DNA of 64,000 nt from Halosegnis longus (GTDB taxonomy: Archaea > Halobacteriota > Halobacteria > Halobacteriales > Haloarculaceae). The DNA lies in the NCBI RefSeq assembly GCF_009663395.1, contig NZ_QKNW01000002.1, positions 117,533-181,532 of the forward strand, written 5' to 3'. The notes beneath the pieces were generated by a model that worked only from the letters and a program-made list of their open reading frames with translations, did not search any database and was not told the DNA's origin. Of the stretch, positions 1 through 8,942 are shown piece after piece (within the stretch, counting starts at the first letter, position 1; each line of letters starts with the position of its first letter). Both the position numbers and the translations under genes were made by a program.

Positions 1-2
1 CC

Positions 3-116
3 CTATGTTCGCACACCTGGCAACTAAAAATTGTATATCGTCACTGTACACAGCCTACCCAACGTGGCTTTCGGTTCAATTGGACCGACGGAACCACCGA
101 AGAACACCGCCTATAG
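3..116 (+). other. possible 3' end of a gene cut by the window edge; otherwise empty upstream region
   Basis: A reading frame is open from the window edge to a TAG at 114-116 and would encode the last 37 residues of a protein (ending TTEEHRL). An open run this short arises often by chance, so support is weak. The rest of the stretch up to the first gene at 372 holds nothing I recognise apart from AT-rich sequence near 165-190. Confidence 0.2.
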
Positions 117-371
117 GTGCGTCGTGTCAGAGATTGTCATAGTCTTGGTTCTGTTGAAATCCAATTTATCAGATATATAACCAGATAAAACGGGTGGTCG
201 TTGAATGGTGCGTATTGCCTGCTGGCACTTCTATCAGAACTGGTTGATGTTCAGCGTCGCGTACGAGATACAGGGCGTATCTCGGTCACAGGCGTCCAGG
301 AAGAGCGCCCCGGCAGTAGCGTTTCTCGGATGTGCAGGACGTTTATTTGCGAAGTCTTCAGATATATATGT

Positions 372-1010
372 ATGCCAACACTGGAAGGCTGGACACTCTG
401 GCTACACATCGGTGCCGGAACAGTCGCTGTGTTGGCTGGCGTTGGGGCGCTCGTGACGAACAAAGGGGGATGGCGACATCGTCAGGCTGGAAAACTCTTT
501 GTGATATCAATGGGGGTAGTCGTTGCGACAGTGTTTGGTCTTCTCGTCTTCAACCCCACAACTTTCCGAATCATCCTCACACTCGTTGCGATCTTCAGTG
601 GCTATTTCGCGTTCTCGGGATATCGAGTGCTCTCCCGAAAGCGACCTGGTGATGACGCAGATACGATCGATTGGGTCGCAACGGGAGCTGTCTTTGTAGC
701 CTGCCTCGGCTTAGGAGTGTGGGGAGGCATATGGTATCTCGGCGGGCAGTCGTTCGGCATCGTGATGATTGTATTCGGTACAATCGGAGTGGTATTCGCC
801 ACGCTTGATGCGTGGACATTCCGTCGGGATGGAACAGACGAGTGGATGGTGAGCCACCTCCAGCGGATGATCGCCGCGTTCATCTCAACCGTCAGTGCTG
901 TCTCGGCTGTCAACCTGACACCCATACTCGGCATTTGGGCCTGGCTTTGGCCGACAATCATCGGCGTTCCACTCATCGTCTACTGGTCGAATGTCTACAG
1001 CACCGAGTGA
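372..1010 (+). CDS. multi-pass membrane protein, DUF2306-like
   Basis: Encodes 212 residues dominated by about six to seven hydrophobic segments, starting with LEGWTLWLHIGAGTVAVLAG and ending with WLWPTIIGVPLIVYW. The small integral-membrane layout, an early His in the first helix and the WRHRQAGKLFVISM loop resemble DUF2306-type proteins, whose role is unknown. The frame is open upstream to 201, but those residues are polar and Cys/Arg-rich, unlike a haloarchaeal N-terminus. I therefore place the start at the Met immediately before the first transmembrane helix. It stands alone, 170 bp ahead of the lipoprotein gene. Confidence 0.75.
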   Translation: MPTLEGWTLWLHIGAGTVAVLAGVGALVTNKGGWRHRQAGKLFVISMGVVVATVFGLLVFNPTTFRIILTLVAIFSGYFAFSGYRVLSRKRPGDDADTIDWVATGAVFVACLGLGVWGGIWYLGGQSFGIVMIVFGTIGVVFATLDAWTFRRDGTDEWMVSHLQRMIAAFISTVSAVSAVNLTPILGIWAWLWPTIIGVPLIVYWSNVYSTE

Positions 1011-1146
1011 TTGCCCTCCCCTCCAATTCTATCACTTGAGATGAACGTCTGAGCTAACATCGCTCAGAGCACGAGCTGCATTGACACTTTGTATGCAGCA
1101 CAGGGGTTGTATCTGCCTGTAAGGGAGTGAACGGAACCGGCTAGGA

Positions 1147-1158
1147 TAGTTTTACAAT
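1147..1158 (+). promoter_or_regulatory. TATA-like promoter of the metallo-beta-lactamase lipoprotein
   Basis: The AT-rich box AGTTTTACAATA sits 22-33 bp before the ATG at 1180. That is the spacing of a leaderless haloarchaeal transcript and supports choosing ATG 1180 over GTG 1171. Confidence 0.45.
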
Positions 1159-1179
1159 ACGACTGAACTGGTGTACAGT

Positions 1180-2598
1180 ATGAACGTGACGAAGGGTCGC
1201 TGGCGAGTTCTCTTCATAGTCGGAGTTGTTTTACTTTCAGGCTGTGCCGGCGTGGTGCCAGATGGCCCTGTCGACGATGCAGAACCTAATAACGGGTCTT
1301 CAACTCCAGTTGATGGCACTCTGGAGATGCACTACATCAATGTTGGCCAATCGGTGAGTACACTCATTATTAGTCCAGGAGGTGAGACAATGCTGGTCGA
1401 TACAGGCCATTATAACGACGACGGGGAACACGTCTTAGAATACCTCCAAGATCACGATATTAGTCGAATTGATCACCTCGTCACCTCCCACAATGACGCC
1501 GATCACATTGGGGGACACGCTGCTGTCATCGAGTATTTTGAAACAGAGGCCGAGGGCGTCGGTACCGTCTACGATCCCGGTATCGCTGCGAGTACACAGA
1601 CCTACGATGAGTACCTCGATGCAATCGAGCAACACGACGTACCCTTACTCGAGACCCGAGAAGGGGATTCAGTCTCATTTGGTGACGTCGGGGTCGACGT
1701 ACTTGGCCCACCAGATCCGTATCTCGATAGCGAGGACCGAAACGAGAACAGTATCGTTCTCAAGTTTACTCACAGTGAGACAAGCTTTCTCCTCTCTGGT
1801 GATGCGGAGATGGATCAAGAAAGCTATCTTGTAGATACCTACGGCGGGCAACTCCAATCGACAGTACTGAAGGCAGGCCATCATGGCTCTTCAAGTTCCT
1901 CTACCGGAGCGTTTCTCGATACGACGCAGCCGCAGGCGGTGATTATCTCTAGTGCGTATGATTCTCAGTACGGTCACCCAGATGAGGAAGTGCTACAACG
2001 GTTTGCAGATAGGTCGATTCCGGCGTACTGGACTGGTGTCCACGGCAATATCGTGCTCGTGAGCGACGGACGTTCGGTGTCGGTACAGACGCAAGGCGAT
2101 GTGGATACGGATCCACTCACCCTCCGTGATGCTGCTCCAATCGACCCGGGGACGGGTGGTGCGGTAACTGAACGAGCTACGTTGGATAGCAACGGAACGA
2201 CTATCGTTGAATCTACCTCTAACAGCAGAGATTCTGGCACGGATGAATCGAGTGACGGCACGTCAGGAGAGGGACTCATTATTAACGAGATTAATGCTGA
2301 CGCTGACGGCGATGAGCGTGAGAACCTCAATGACGAGTATGTCATCTTCGAAAACAGCGGTGACGATGCTCTTGATCTCTCAGGATGGACGATTGAAGAC
2401 GACGTAGGCCAGAGCTACACCATCCCGGATGGCTTCACACTTGATGCGGGCGAGACAGTAACGCTTCGAACTGGGAGCGGAGAAAATAGCGAGGATGAAC
2501 TCTACTGGGGATCTGGCTCACCAATCTGGAACAATGATGGTGATACGGTGATTGTCACTACCGCCTCGGGTGACCTGGTGCTGGAGGAGGAGTACTGA
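1180..2598 (+). CDS. secreted metallo-beta-lactamase-fold lipoprotein with C-terminal lamin-tail domain
   Basis: 472 residues. The N-terminus is a lipoprotein signal: a basic start (KGRWR), a hydrophobic stretch, then the lipobox LLSGC with Cys at about 22. Residues 50-310 are a metallo-beta-lactamase domain of the ComEC/Rec2-like type, with the metal-binding motif HNDADHIGGH near 104-113, a later LSGDAEMD and the HHGSSSSS loop. After a Ser/Thr/Asp-rich linker, residues from about 360 form a lamin-tail (LTD) domain (LIINEINADADGDE, then DLSGWTIEDD). The likely role is an extracellular nuclease or phosphodiesterase anchored to the cell surface; the substrate is unknown. Its stop codon overlaps the start of the DUF3006 gene by one base, so the two are translationally coupled. 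Confidence 0.85.
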   Translation: MNVTKGRWRVLFIVGVVLLSGCAGVVPDGPVDDAEPNNGSSTPVDGTLEMHYINVGQSVSTLIISPGGETMLVDTGHYNDDGEHVLEYLQDHDISRIDHLVTSHNDADHIGGHAAVIEYFETEAEGVGTVYDPGIAASTQTYDEYLDAIEQHDVPLLETREGDSVSFGDVGVDVLGPPDPYLDSEDRNENSIVLKFTHSETSFLLSGDAEMDQESYLVDTYGGQLQSTVLKAGHHGSSSSSTGAFLDTTQPQAVIISSAYDSQYGHPDEEVLQRFADRSIPAYWTGVHGNIVLVSDGRSVSVQTQGDVDTDPLTLRDAAPIDPGTGGAVTERATLDSNGTTIVESTSNSRDSGTDESSDGTSGEGLIINEINADADGDERENLNDEYVIFENSGDDALDLSGWTIEDDVGQSYTIPDGFTLDAGETVTLRTGSGENSEDELYWGSGSPIWNNDGDTVIVTTASGDLVLEEEY

Positions 2599-2894
2599 TG
2601 GAAGAAATTGAACTACCGGATGGGAGCTACACGGCAGTTGTTGATTCGATTGAAGATGGACTCGCGAGAGTATTCTTTGAGCAAGATGGAGAAGAAGTAG
2701 GAGACGCTGTTATCGATGCTTCGCAGTTGCCTTCAGACGGCCGCCACGCTGATGCCATTCTGTCGGTATCAATCCACGATCACCAGCTCGAAACCGCGGT
2801 TTACAGGCCAGAGAAGACGGCTGACCGAGCCGAGGATGCCCAGAATCGGTTTGATCGACTAGCAAAACGCCCCTCTTCAGATGAGGACAATTGA
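2598..2894 (+). CDS. DUF3006 domain protein
   Basis: A 98-residue acidic protein with the DUF3006 pattern: an N-terminal beta-rich part (YTAVVDSIEDGLARVFFEQDGEEVGDA) that includes the V-DxIE-x-ARV core, followed by a charged helical tail. DUF3006 proteins often follow secreted MBL-fold proteins in haloarchaea and Firmicutes. The one-base overlap with the upstream lipoprotein gene fits that pairing. The molecular role is unknown. Confidence 0.85.
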   Translation: MEEIELPDGSYTAVVDSIEDGLARVFFEQDGEEVGDAVIDASQLPSDGRHADAILSVSIHDHQLETAVYRPEKTADRAEDAQNRFDRLAKRPSSDEDN

Positions 2895-2960
2895 AGCCTA
2901 AGCAACGACAGCCAAGCTCTCGCTGAGGAGCCTTCCAAACGAACTCCGGTTCCTTCGAGC

Positions 2961-3014
<54 letters not shown>

Positions 3015-3104
3015 TGACCACGATTGGTCGGGAAAACCACACTGTCATGAATCTCCCAAAGAAGTGCGCACGAACCCGCAAGTAGCCTCCGTGGATCGGT
3101 AGTC

Positions 3105-3150
3105 GAACCCACCGGAGGAATTCTTGCGCTTTAGCGCGGGGTGGATGTCA
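3105..3150 (+). mobile_element. scar resembling the right end of an IS200/IS605 (IS1341-type) element
   Basis: The segment contains GGAGGAATTC, a GCGC-TTTA-GCGC hairpin (3126-3137) and a GGATGTCA end. CCACC/GGTGG outer arms (3109-3113 and 3140-3144) enclose it. This arrangement matches my recollection of haloarchaeal TnpB-element right ends. No tnpB frame survives in the preceding 200 bp, so it would be a relic. The GGATGTCA end supplies the stop codon of the ParA-partner gene. Confidence 0.35.
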
Positions 3151-3528
3151 CTCGTAGTCGTAGCCCCACTCCCGAAGCTTCGCCGCGACGAGGTCCTCAT
3201 TCTCCTGCGCGACCAGCATAGCTGCCTCACGAACGTCCGACTTCGGAACTGACTCACCGAGCCGCCCCTCAACTGTGTCGCGAAGGTCGTCTTCGCCCTC
3301 GCGAACGAAGTCCCGAAGGAAGAACGGGACTTGATCACGTCCTTCGTTGACCTTGCTTCGCCGGTGGATGTACGGCAAGCGGGGTGTCGATGGCTCCGTG
3401 GTTCCGCTGTCGTCGACCGATGTTTCTGCTGTTTCGGTGGGCTCCACATCTGTCTCCTCGACGGATTCTTCGACCTCTTCATCATCGCTGTCGTACGGGT
3501 CGCCCGATGAGCCGGATTTGAGCCCCAT
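3148..3528 (-). CDS. small acidic ParA-partner protein (putative centromere-binding/adaptor)
   Basis: 126 residues. Residues 1-50 are an acidic, probably disordered tail (DDEEVEESVEETDVEPTE). The C-terminal half is basic to amphipathic, with R-DQVPFFLRDFVREGEDDLRD and a helical end (EDLVAAKLREWGYDYE). Its ATG directly abuts the ParA stop codon with no gap, the usual arrangement for a partition partner. I recognise no ParB nuclease or ribbon-helix-helix motif with confidence, so the DNA-binding role is inferred from context. The 3' end coincides with the IS605-like scar, so the C-terminus may have been altered by an insertion. Confidence 0.75.
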   Translation of the reverse strand: MGLKSGSSGDPYDSDDEEVEESVEETDVEPTETAETSVDDSGTTEPSTPRLPYIHRRSKVNEGRDQVPFFLRDFVREGEDDLRDTVEGRLGESVPKSDVREAAMLVAQENEDLVAAKLREWGYDYE

Positions 3529-4383
3529 CTACGCCACCCCCTCCACGATGCCTGCTTCACGTTCAAGATGACGTGCAAGGTCTTCGAACGCTTCGAGCGT
3601 GTCCATCTCGTGATCACGCTCTCGCGAACGATGCTCGTCGACGTACGCGAACGGCGAGCATTGTTGTCGCCAACTCCCTTCCATCAGCGACGCCCGCTCG
3701 CCGATGACAATCGGCACATCGAATGGCCCCTCACGAAGCTCATCAAGGATCTCCTGTTGGTCATTGGTTCCCTTGAAGCCGATCGGGACGACCGCTAAGA
3801 CTCCGACATCAACGCCGGTGTTCTCTTCTAACCCGGTCACAAGATCGTCTAGTCCCTCAATGGACTCCTGTCCCTTCGCTGTTGCCTCGAACGGGATGAC
3901 GACGTTTCCTGTTGCTACGAGCGCATTGTACAGTACCGGGCCGGCCTTGCCTGCCGTGTCCACGATGAGGACATCATACCGGTCGCGAACGTTGGCCTCG
4001 TCAAGAACACGGTGGAGTTGGTGGTATACCGAGTACGACCGTCCGAGCTTCGAGGCCTTCTCTTGTTCCTGAATCAGCAGTTCAGGAAGGTCCTCAAGCA
4101 TGTTGTGTGATGGGATGAGGTCAACGCCTGCTTCGACGGTCTCGACTAACCCGTCAAACGGCCCCTCGGGACTGTCGACCATGTGCTTGACGAGATTGTC
4201 GGCCGATGAGTCACCGCGGTCGTATCCGTCTGGCCCGAACAGATAGGTGAGTGAGCCATTCTGGGTATCAAGATCGATGCAGAGGACATCGAGTCCGGCG
4301 CGTGCGTGTGCGACCGCGAGTGTCCCAGCTGTCGTTGTCTTTCCAACACCGCCAGCTTCGGAGACTGGCGTGTACGCGAGCAT
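3529..4383 (-). CDS. parA: ParA/Soj-family partition ATPase
   Basis: 284 residues. The deviant Walker A motif EAGGVGKTTTAG lies at residues 9-20. The CIDLDTQNGSLTYLF segment is the A' motif (DxDxQ), and DVLIVDTAGKAGPVLYNAL is Walker B. These are hallmarks of ParA ATPases that segregate plasmids or chromosomal origins. The gene is followed without a gap by a small partner gene and preceded by 13-bp iterons (4417-4533) that probably form the centromere and operator. Haloarchaeal replicons often carry several ParA homologues, so this one need not be essential. Confidence 0.9.
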   Translation of the reverse strand: MLAYTPVSEAGGVGKTTTAGTLAVAHARAGLDVLCIDLDTQNGSLTYLFGPDGYDRGDSSADNLVKHMVDSPEGPFDGLVETVEAGVDLIPSHNMLEDLPELLIQEQEKASKLGRSYSVYHQLHRVLDEANVRDRYDVLIVDTAGKAGPVLYNALVATGNVVIPFEATAKGQESIEGLDDLVTGLEENTGVDVGVLAVVPIGFKGTNDQQEILDELREGPFDVPIVIGERASLMEGSWRQQCSPFAYVDEHRSRERDHEMDTLEAFEDLARHLEREAGIVEGVA

Positions 4384-4416
4384 GGTTCTGGCGTCGGTGA
4401 GACATCTATTAAATGT

Positions 4417-4533
4417 TAGCCATATTGTGTAGTTAGTGGGTATAGTTATGAGCTATAGTTGGCTGTTATAGTTGTAGGCTATAGCTGGTGTATGTGGCTA
4501 CAAAATATAGTTGCTATGTGTAGTTGTAGTGTG
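4417..4533. repeat. 13-bp iteron array (putative partition centromere/operator)
   Basis: The word TAGTT (or TAGCC/TAGCT) recurs at 4417, 4430, 4443, 4456, 4469, 4482, 4508 and 4521. Spacing is 13 bp throughout, except for one degenerate unit expected at 4495. Units read TAGTTAGTGGGTA, TAGTTATGAGCTA, TAGTTGGCTGTTA, TAGTTGTAGGCTA and so on, often ending CTA or TTA. The array begins 34 bp upstream of the parA start. It is therefore well placed to bind the partition partner protein and to autoregulate parA. Confidence 0.8.
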
Positions 4534-5230
4534 TCGGCACTACAACCTCTCATACGGCCGATTTCGACGGTCTCAGAAGTTCTGACAATATTCGAGGCCA
4601 ATTTGCCTGTGGACAGCTATGCGCTTTCTGAGAGCCTCCTACCCGATATCTCTCAGCGCCAACGGTGTCGTCGTTGTACACGGGCAAATTCGCAAACGCT
4701 CGGTCGGAGGGCCTGGACCTCGCGACTCAGAGGTATCGCCATCAGAACCACATAATAACCGTAGAGGCTGATGACACGATGACCAACTAGGTGGCCTGTC
4801 CCAGACAGATCTATCGCAATCGCTGCTTACTGGTCATCAGCTGCACCGTACTATGCACTATTATGCGCTATTGATCGTTGCCACATGATCTCCTACCGAA
4901 GCTGAACACGAGCGCCGGGGTATCGAATGGTATTCTAGAAGAGCTCCGGGCAGACCAAGCTAATATTGCTGAGCTTGGACACAATCTCTTGGAACCAACG
5001 CCGGTTGCACAACGTCGTCGCGCCTACCTGCCAACAGCTGGAATGAATCACGCACGTCGATTGTTGTGGTTGCTCGGCCACTCGCCACTGGTGGTGTCGC
5101 AGATTCAATATAGCAGTATACACTTTATCGATGGGTAAAACAACCGAATATCGTGGCTTGAGGTGTCTGAGAGGCCAGTATTCTGGGTCTCACTACCTGA
5201 TCTATTCCACTCAGTTGTAATGCAATACAA
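4534..5230. other. non-coding stretch between the iterons and the recombinase
   Basis: No convincing gene. There are imperfect dyads: AATTTGCCTGTGG (4600-4612) against CACGGGCAAATT (4679-4690), and TCTCAGAAG (4571-4579) against CTTTCTGAGA (4624-4633). Together with the neighbouring iterons these could belong to a replication or partition locus, but no replication initiator gene is recognisable nearby. Confidence 0.4.
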
Positions 5231-6445
5231 ATGAGTGGCTATTTGCACCTCCACGCTGTACGGTCATCACGACGCATGCCCCAGGACTCAGACCGCCCAT
5301 ACCCGGCTGCAGACGACGCCAGCACCGACACGCCGGCGCTTGACCGACTCGTTGCGGATTTCCTCCGTTCCAAGCGACGTGACTCGCAGGCGTACGCAAC
5401 CTCTGCCGAGTCAGTGTTGGAGCGGTTTGTCGACTGGTGTGGGCGTCGGGGGGCAACACTCGAACGCATCGACGATAACGACCGCATCCTTCGCGAGTAC
5501 GCGAAACACCTGCAGCGGCGTGTCGACGGCGACGGCATCGCTGCCTCAACGGCGAACGCCTACTTCAGCTACGTCTCGGCATGTCTCTCCTATGGGGTTC
5601 GGGATGGGGTACTCACGCGGAATCCAGCATTGAGTGCAAGCGCACAAGAGGAACTCCCAACAGCCGAACAAACCCAGGCTGACCAGCAGTTTTGGACGCC
5701 GGCCCAGCGGGAGCAACTGGTCGCTCATGTCGACGAGCGGGCCCGAACGGCGATCAGTGACCGCGCGTTCGATGCCCACATCGAGGCTCGGGACCGCGCG
5801 ATTGTCGCTGTCCTCGCGTATACCGGGGTGCGAGGAGCAGAGGTGTTTCGCCATCCACAGGATGACCGAGACGGCCGACAAGGGCTTCGCTGGGGGCGCG
5901 TCGACTTGGACGCGGGTACGGCACGCGTCCTGGGGAAATCGAAAGAGGAGAGCAAACGCTGGCAGGAGGCATCACTGGTCAAACCGGCTCGAGAGGCACT
6001 CCGCCAGCTCAAACGCGTCCAACGGCCGCCGACGGACGATTGGCCAGTGTTCGAAACGGCACATGCGCCGTCACTCCACCGAGCGGCTGATGCGGTGCTC
6101 TCGGAGGCAGCCAAAACCGAAGCACTAGAGACGTATGGGGGAATCCGTGAGGTGTTGCGCGAGCACGAGATCACCCCGCCAGCGCTCACGACCGATGGGG
6201 CACGGCGGCTGATGCAACGGCTCACCGACGCAGCCGAAATTGACGTGCCCAACGGGACGTACCTACAGCCCCACGGTGCACGGCGTGGCATCGGAGAGGC
6301 CGTGTATCGCGAAGATCGGGAACAGGCACAAGATCTACTGCGCCACCAGTCGCTCTCAACAACGAAAGATCACTACCAGCATATCGACGCTGCAGAACGA
6401 ACAGAGGAGCTTGACGAGACCCTGGGGTTCGGGGACGACGCGTAG
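5231..6445 (+). CDS. tyrosine recombinase/integrase (XerC/D-like)
   Basis: 404 residues (389 if the Met at 5276 is used). The N-terminal SAM-like domain covers about 40-130 (DRLVADFLRSKRRDSQAYATS). The catalytic domain shows the expected residues in order: Arg in YTGVRGAEV near 200, Lys in GKSKEESK, H-x-x-R in HGARRGIGEA, His in the HQSLSTTKDHY block, and the nucleophilic Tyr in the same block. The protein could integrate or resolve the element carrying the partition module. No tRNA or clear attachment-site duplication is visible beside it. A 200-bp empty gap separates it from the next convergent gene. Confidence 0.9.
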   Translation: MSGYLHLHAVRSSRRMPQDSDRPYPAADDASTDTPALDRLVADFLRSKRRDSQAYATSAESVLERFVDWCGRRGATLERIDDNDRILREYAKHLQRRVDGDGIAASTANAYFSYVSACLSYGVRDGVLTRNPALSASAQEELPTAEQTQADQQFWTPAQREQLVAHVDERARTAISDRAFDAHIEARDRAIVAVLAYTGVRGAEVFRHPQDDRDGRQGLRWGRVDLDAGTARVLGKSKEESKRWQEASLVKPAREALRQLKRVQRPPTDDWPVFETAHAPSLHRAADAVLSEAAKTEALETYGGIREVLREHEITPPALTTDGARRLMQRLTDAAEIDVPNGTYLQPHGARRGIGEAVYREDREQAQDLLRHQSLSTTKDHYQHIDAAERTEELDETLGFGDDA

Positions 6446-6648
6446 CCGCTCAGTATACTGATTCGACTTTGGGGTAAAATCCCGATTCTGGGTTGAATGA
6501 CACGCCAGATTGATACGGCGCAAATCCAGCGGCGGTACACACTGCTGTTGCGAACATGGGATCGCCATCCGCAGACAATGGAGACAGGAGTCACAGTCTG
6601 AGAAGGCTGTCTAAAACAGGGCGACAGCGGTTGTCTCTCCGGAAAGCG

Positions 6649-8535
6649 TCATCGTGCTGCCCGTCGCCCGAGAATGAACACGAGCAGAGCAAGCATGACC
6701 GCGCCAAGGCCTGTCTCGACGGTAGTCAGGAGTCGTCCGAGCCCGACAGGCTGGAAGTCACCGAAGCCGAGGGCTGTGTACGTCAGCGTTGAGTAGTACA
6801 CTGCATTCAGTAGCTCAACAGGGTTTGCAACAATTTGTGTATAGGTGATCGGAGCCCCCTCTGCTGGTTGCATCCACCCGCCAAGCGGGTAGAGAAGCGC
6901 AAATGAAAGGATGATTCCAAGGCTCCAGGCGATGACGCGCCACGGACTCTCCCCATAGAGGAGTGTTACTCGGGCTATCTTCGCTCGACTCCACCGAGCG
7001 CCGGCGATGAGTCGCTCTTCTATGCTCTCAGCTGCCGTTGCATCGTCCCAGTAGCCCTGTGTCTGGAGATCCTGTCGCCGGACAAATGCACGCGCTTGGA
7101 GCCGGGGACGAGCGTGTTGTCCGCCGAGTTCCTCCAAGGCGCGATAGACGCTTTTTGCCGTATCGACATCTGTCTCTCCAGCTCCGCCGTCGTAGCCGGG
7201 ATCATAGACGCAGGTGTGGCGTGAGCGAATCGCAGCAAGCGTATGCGGAGACACGTCGCTGTTGTCCGATGGATCGCCGAGAAACCGTGTCTCTTCGTCA
7301 ATCCGAACATCACCGAGTGAGGTATCTGCAAGCTTCGCGCCGCGCAGATCTGCACCAGATAACGTTGCCCGGCTCAGAATACTACGCTCCATGTCAACCC
7401 CACGGAGATCAGCATCCATCAGGTCGGCCTCTGTCAGATTCGCCTCCGAAAAGATCACGCTCGACAGATCCAACTCCCGGAAATCAACACCGTTGTTGAA
7501 TTCAGCATTGCCGAAGTCCACTGACTCGAGGCGTGCATTACGGAATCGGGCTTGTCCGTTGAAACTGACATCGCGAAAGCTGGTTCGATCGAATGTTGCG
7601 CCGACGAAGTTTGCCTCCCGGGAGAATTCGGCAAATCGGAAGGTGCCGCCATCGAAGTCTGCTTCATGGAAGGTCACGCGATCACCGAAGGTTGTCTGGA
7701 AGAACTCACCACTGTGGAGTGATGCACGGAGGGCAAACAGCTCATCTTCAAACGAGCAGTTTCTGAAGCTCGCTTCAGTCTGTATCGTCGCGTTCAACAA
7801 GCTCACGTGTGCTTCAAACGTCGATGCGTCAAACTCGACCTCGGTGAATGACACATGCCCGAAATCGACGCGCTCAGCAAACCGGCTGGCATGGAAATTC
7901 ACGGACGCCGCAAACACAGCATCTGAGAAGTCTGTCGCTGTCTCGAAATGTGCCCCCGAGAAGTTCACACTGTCAGCGAAGGTCGCCGACTCGAAGCCAC
8001 CAGTATGGAAGTGTGCGTCCTCGAACGTTGCCGCAGCGTGGAATTGCGATGCTGTGAATACCGCTTCATCGTTGAACGCGGCCTCCCGAAAGGTTGCCTT
8101 CCCGCCGAATTCCACCATCGAAAACGCTGCTGGCCCCGCAAACGTGACCGATTCAAAATCGGCGTCACCGCGGAAGTTTGCCCCCGTGAAAGTGGCATGG
8201 GGGACCGTTACCGACGCTGCGCCGATGTCAAACGTACCGAACTCCGCACCCAGAAATTCTACCGCTCGGCGGTGGGCGTCGGAGTCAGTCTTGTCAGTCG
8301 CGGTGTCAACTGCGTCTAGAAAGGCGGCAACCACATCAGCATCGTCTTTCTCCTCGACTGGCAGGTGGAAGATGCAGTGGTCTTCCTGCGCCTCGGCCGC
8401 ATGTGGGCAGGTCCACACCCCAGCCTCGTTGAGGAGCTCCTCGTCGACATGGCACGCATCCCCCGGTTCTCCACCCCACGATTGGGGATGCTCTGGATCA
8501 AGGACGTACGTGCAGCTCGCCGTCGCCTGTGACAT
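6649..8535 (-). CDS. pentapeptide-repeat protein with N-terminal Cys/His knuckle and C-terminal K+-channel-like pore
   Basis: 628 residues. Residues 8-57 carry a Cys/His cluster (C8, C28, C43, C54, H57; sequence WTCPHAAEAQEDHCIFHLP). Residues 110-400 are long runs of A(N/D)(L/F)xx-type pentapeptides that build a right-handed beta-helix, ending with canonical ADLMDADLRGVDMERSIL repeats. After a linker come a membrane helix (VIAWSLGIILSFALLYPLGG), a re-entrant pore with selectivity-filter-like TALGFGDFQP near 587, and a last helix ending ALLVFILGRRAAR. This is the two-TM Ion_trans_2 architecture. The fusion suggests a ligand- or partner-gated ion channel. As a defence-island effector it could depolarise the membrane, but that is inference. 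Confidence 0.9.
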   Translation of the reverse strand: MSQATASCTYVLDPEHPQSWGGEPGDACHVDEELLNEAGVWTCPHAAEAQEDHCIFHLPVEEKDDADVVAAFLDAVDTATDKTDSDAHRRAVEFLGAEFGTFDIGAASVTVPHATFTGANFRGDADFESVTFAGPAAFSMVEFGGKATFREAAFNDEAVFTASQFHAAATFEDAHFHTGGFESATFADSVNFSGAHFETATDFSDAVFAASVNFHASRFAERVDFGHVSFTEVEFDASTFEAHVSLLNATIQTEASFRNCSFEDELFALRASLHSGEFFQTTFGDRVTFHEADFDGGTFRFAEFSREANFVGATFDRTSFRDVSFNGQARFRNARLESVDFGNAEFNNGVDFRELDLSSVIFSEANLTEADLMDADLRGVDMERSILSRATLSGADLRGAKLADTSLGDVRIDEETRFLGDPSDNSDVSPHTLAAIRSRHTCVYDPGYDGGAGETDVDTAKSVYRALEELGGQHARPRLQARAFVRRQDLQTQGYWDDATAAESIEERLIAGARWSRAKIARVTLLYGESPWRVIAWSLGIILSFALLYPLGGWMQPAEGAPITYTQIVANPVELLNAVYYSTLTYTALGFGDFQPVGLGRLLTTVETGLGAVMLALLVFILGRRAAR

Positions 8536-8620
8536 ACCGGTGGCAAGACGGGTATCATCTTCAAATTAGGTGCCAGTTTAAGCGGCTGGTACTATCGTGG
8601 AATGTGCTCCCGCGCAACCG

Positions 8621-8824
8621 CTATTCGTTATGTTGGAGTGGTCCTGAAAACGTACCTACTGGGTCCCTCGCAAAGGCCGTCCGGTAGGCCTCCTCAAAGA
8701 TGGTATTGAGCACACTGAGCAACTCTGGATTCGTGGTGCAGAAGTCGCTGATTGCAGTGGCAAGCTGTGCATGGTAGGACTCGGCGAGATTCTGTGGATC
8801 AAGCGCCGAGAGATCCTCGCTCAT
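8621..8824 (-). CDS. small hypothetical protein
   Basis: 67 residues, mostly helical by composition (LAESYHAQLATAISDF, VLNTIFEEAYRTAFARDP). No motif recognised. It starts with MSEDLSALDP, a typical haloarchaeal N-terminus, and lies between the pentapeptide-channel gene and a decayed gene. Function unknown. Confidence 0.55.
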   Translation of the reverse strand: MSEDLSALDPQNLAESYHAQLATAISDFCTTNPELLSVLNTIFEEAYRTAFARDPVGTFSGPLQHNE

Positions 8825-8942
8825 GGATATGTACGATTTGGGGCTGGGGTCTTCAAGCTATGTTGGCGGTGGATGCTTCAGTGTGACAGTTGCCCGTGGT
8901 GCGCTTGCGTGGGGAGCTGAGGGTAAAGTAGGTGAGCCACGT

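Noticed and set aside
3045..3617. 190-residue minus-strand frame overlapping the ParA partner
   Set aside because: Lys/Arg/Ser-rich and unlike haloarchaeal proteins; overlaps two well-supported genes.
4878..5138. 86-residue plus-strand frame between the iterons and the recombinase
   Set aside because: No motif, no haloarchaeal composition, and the opposite strand is equally open.
7214..8569. 451-residue plus-strand frame opposite the pentapeptide gene
   Set aside because: Ser/Arg-rich mirror of the repeat-coding strand; the minus-strand protein has clear domains.
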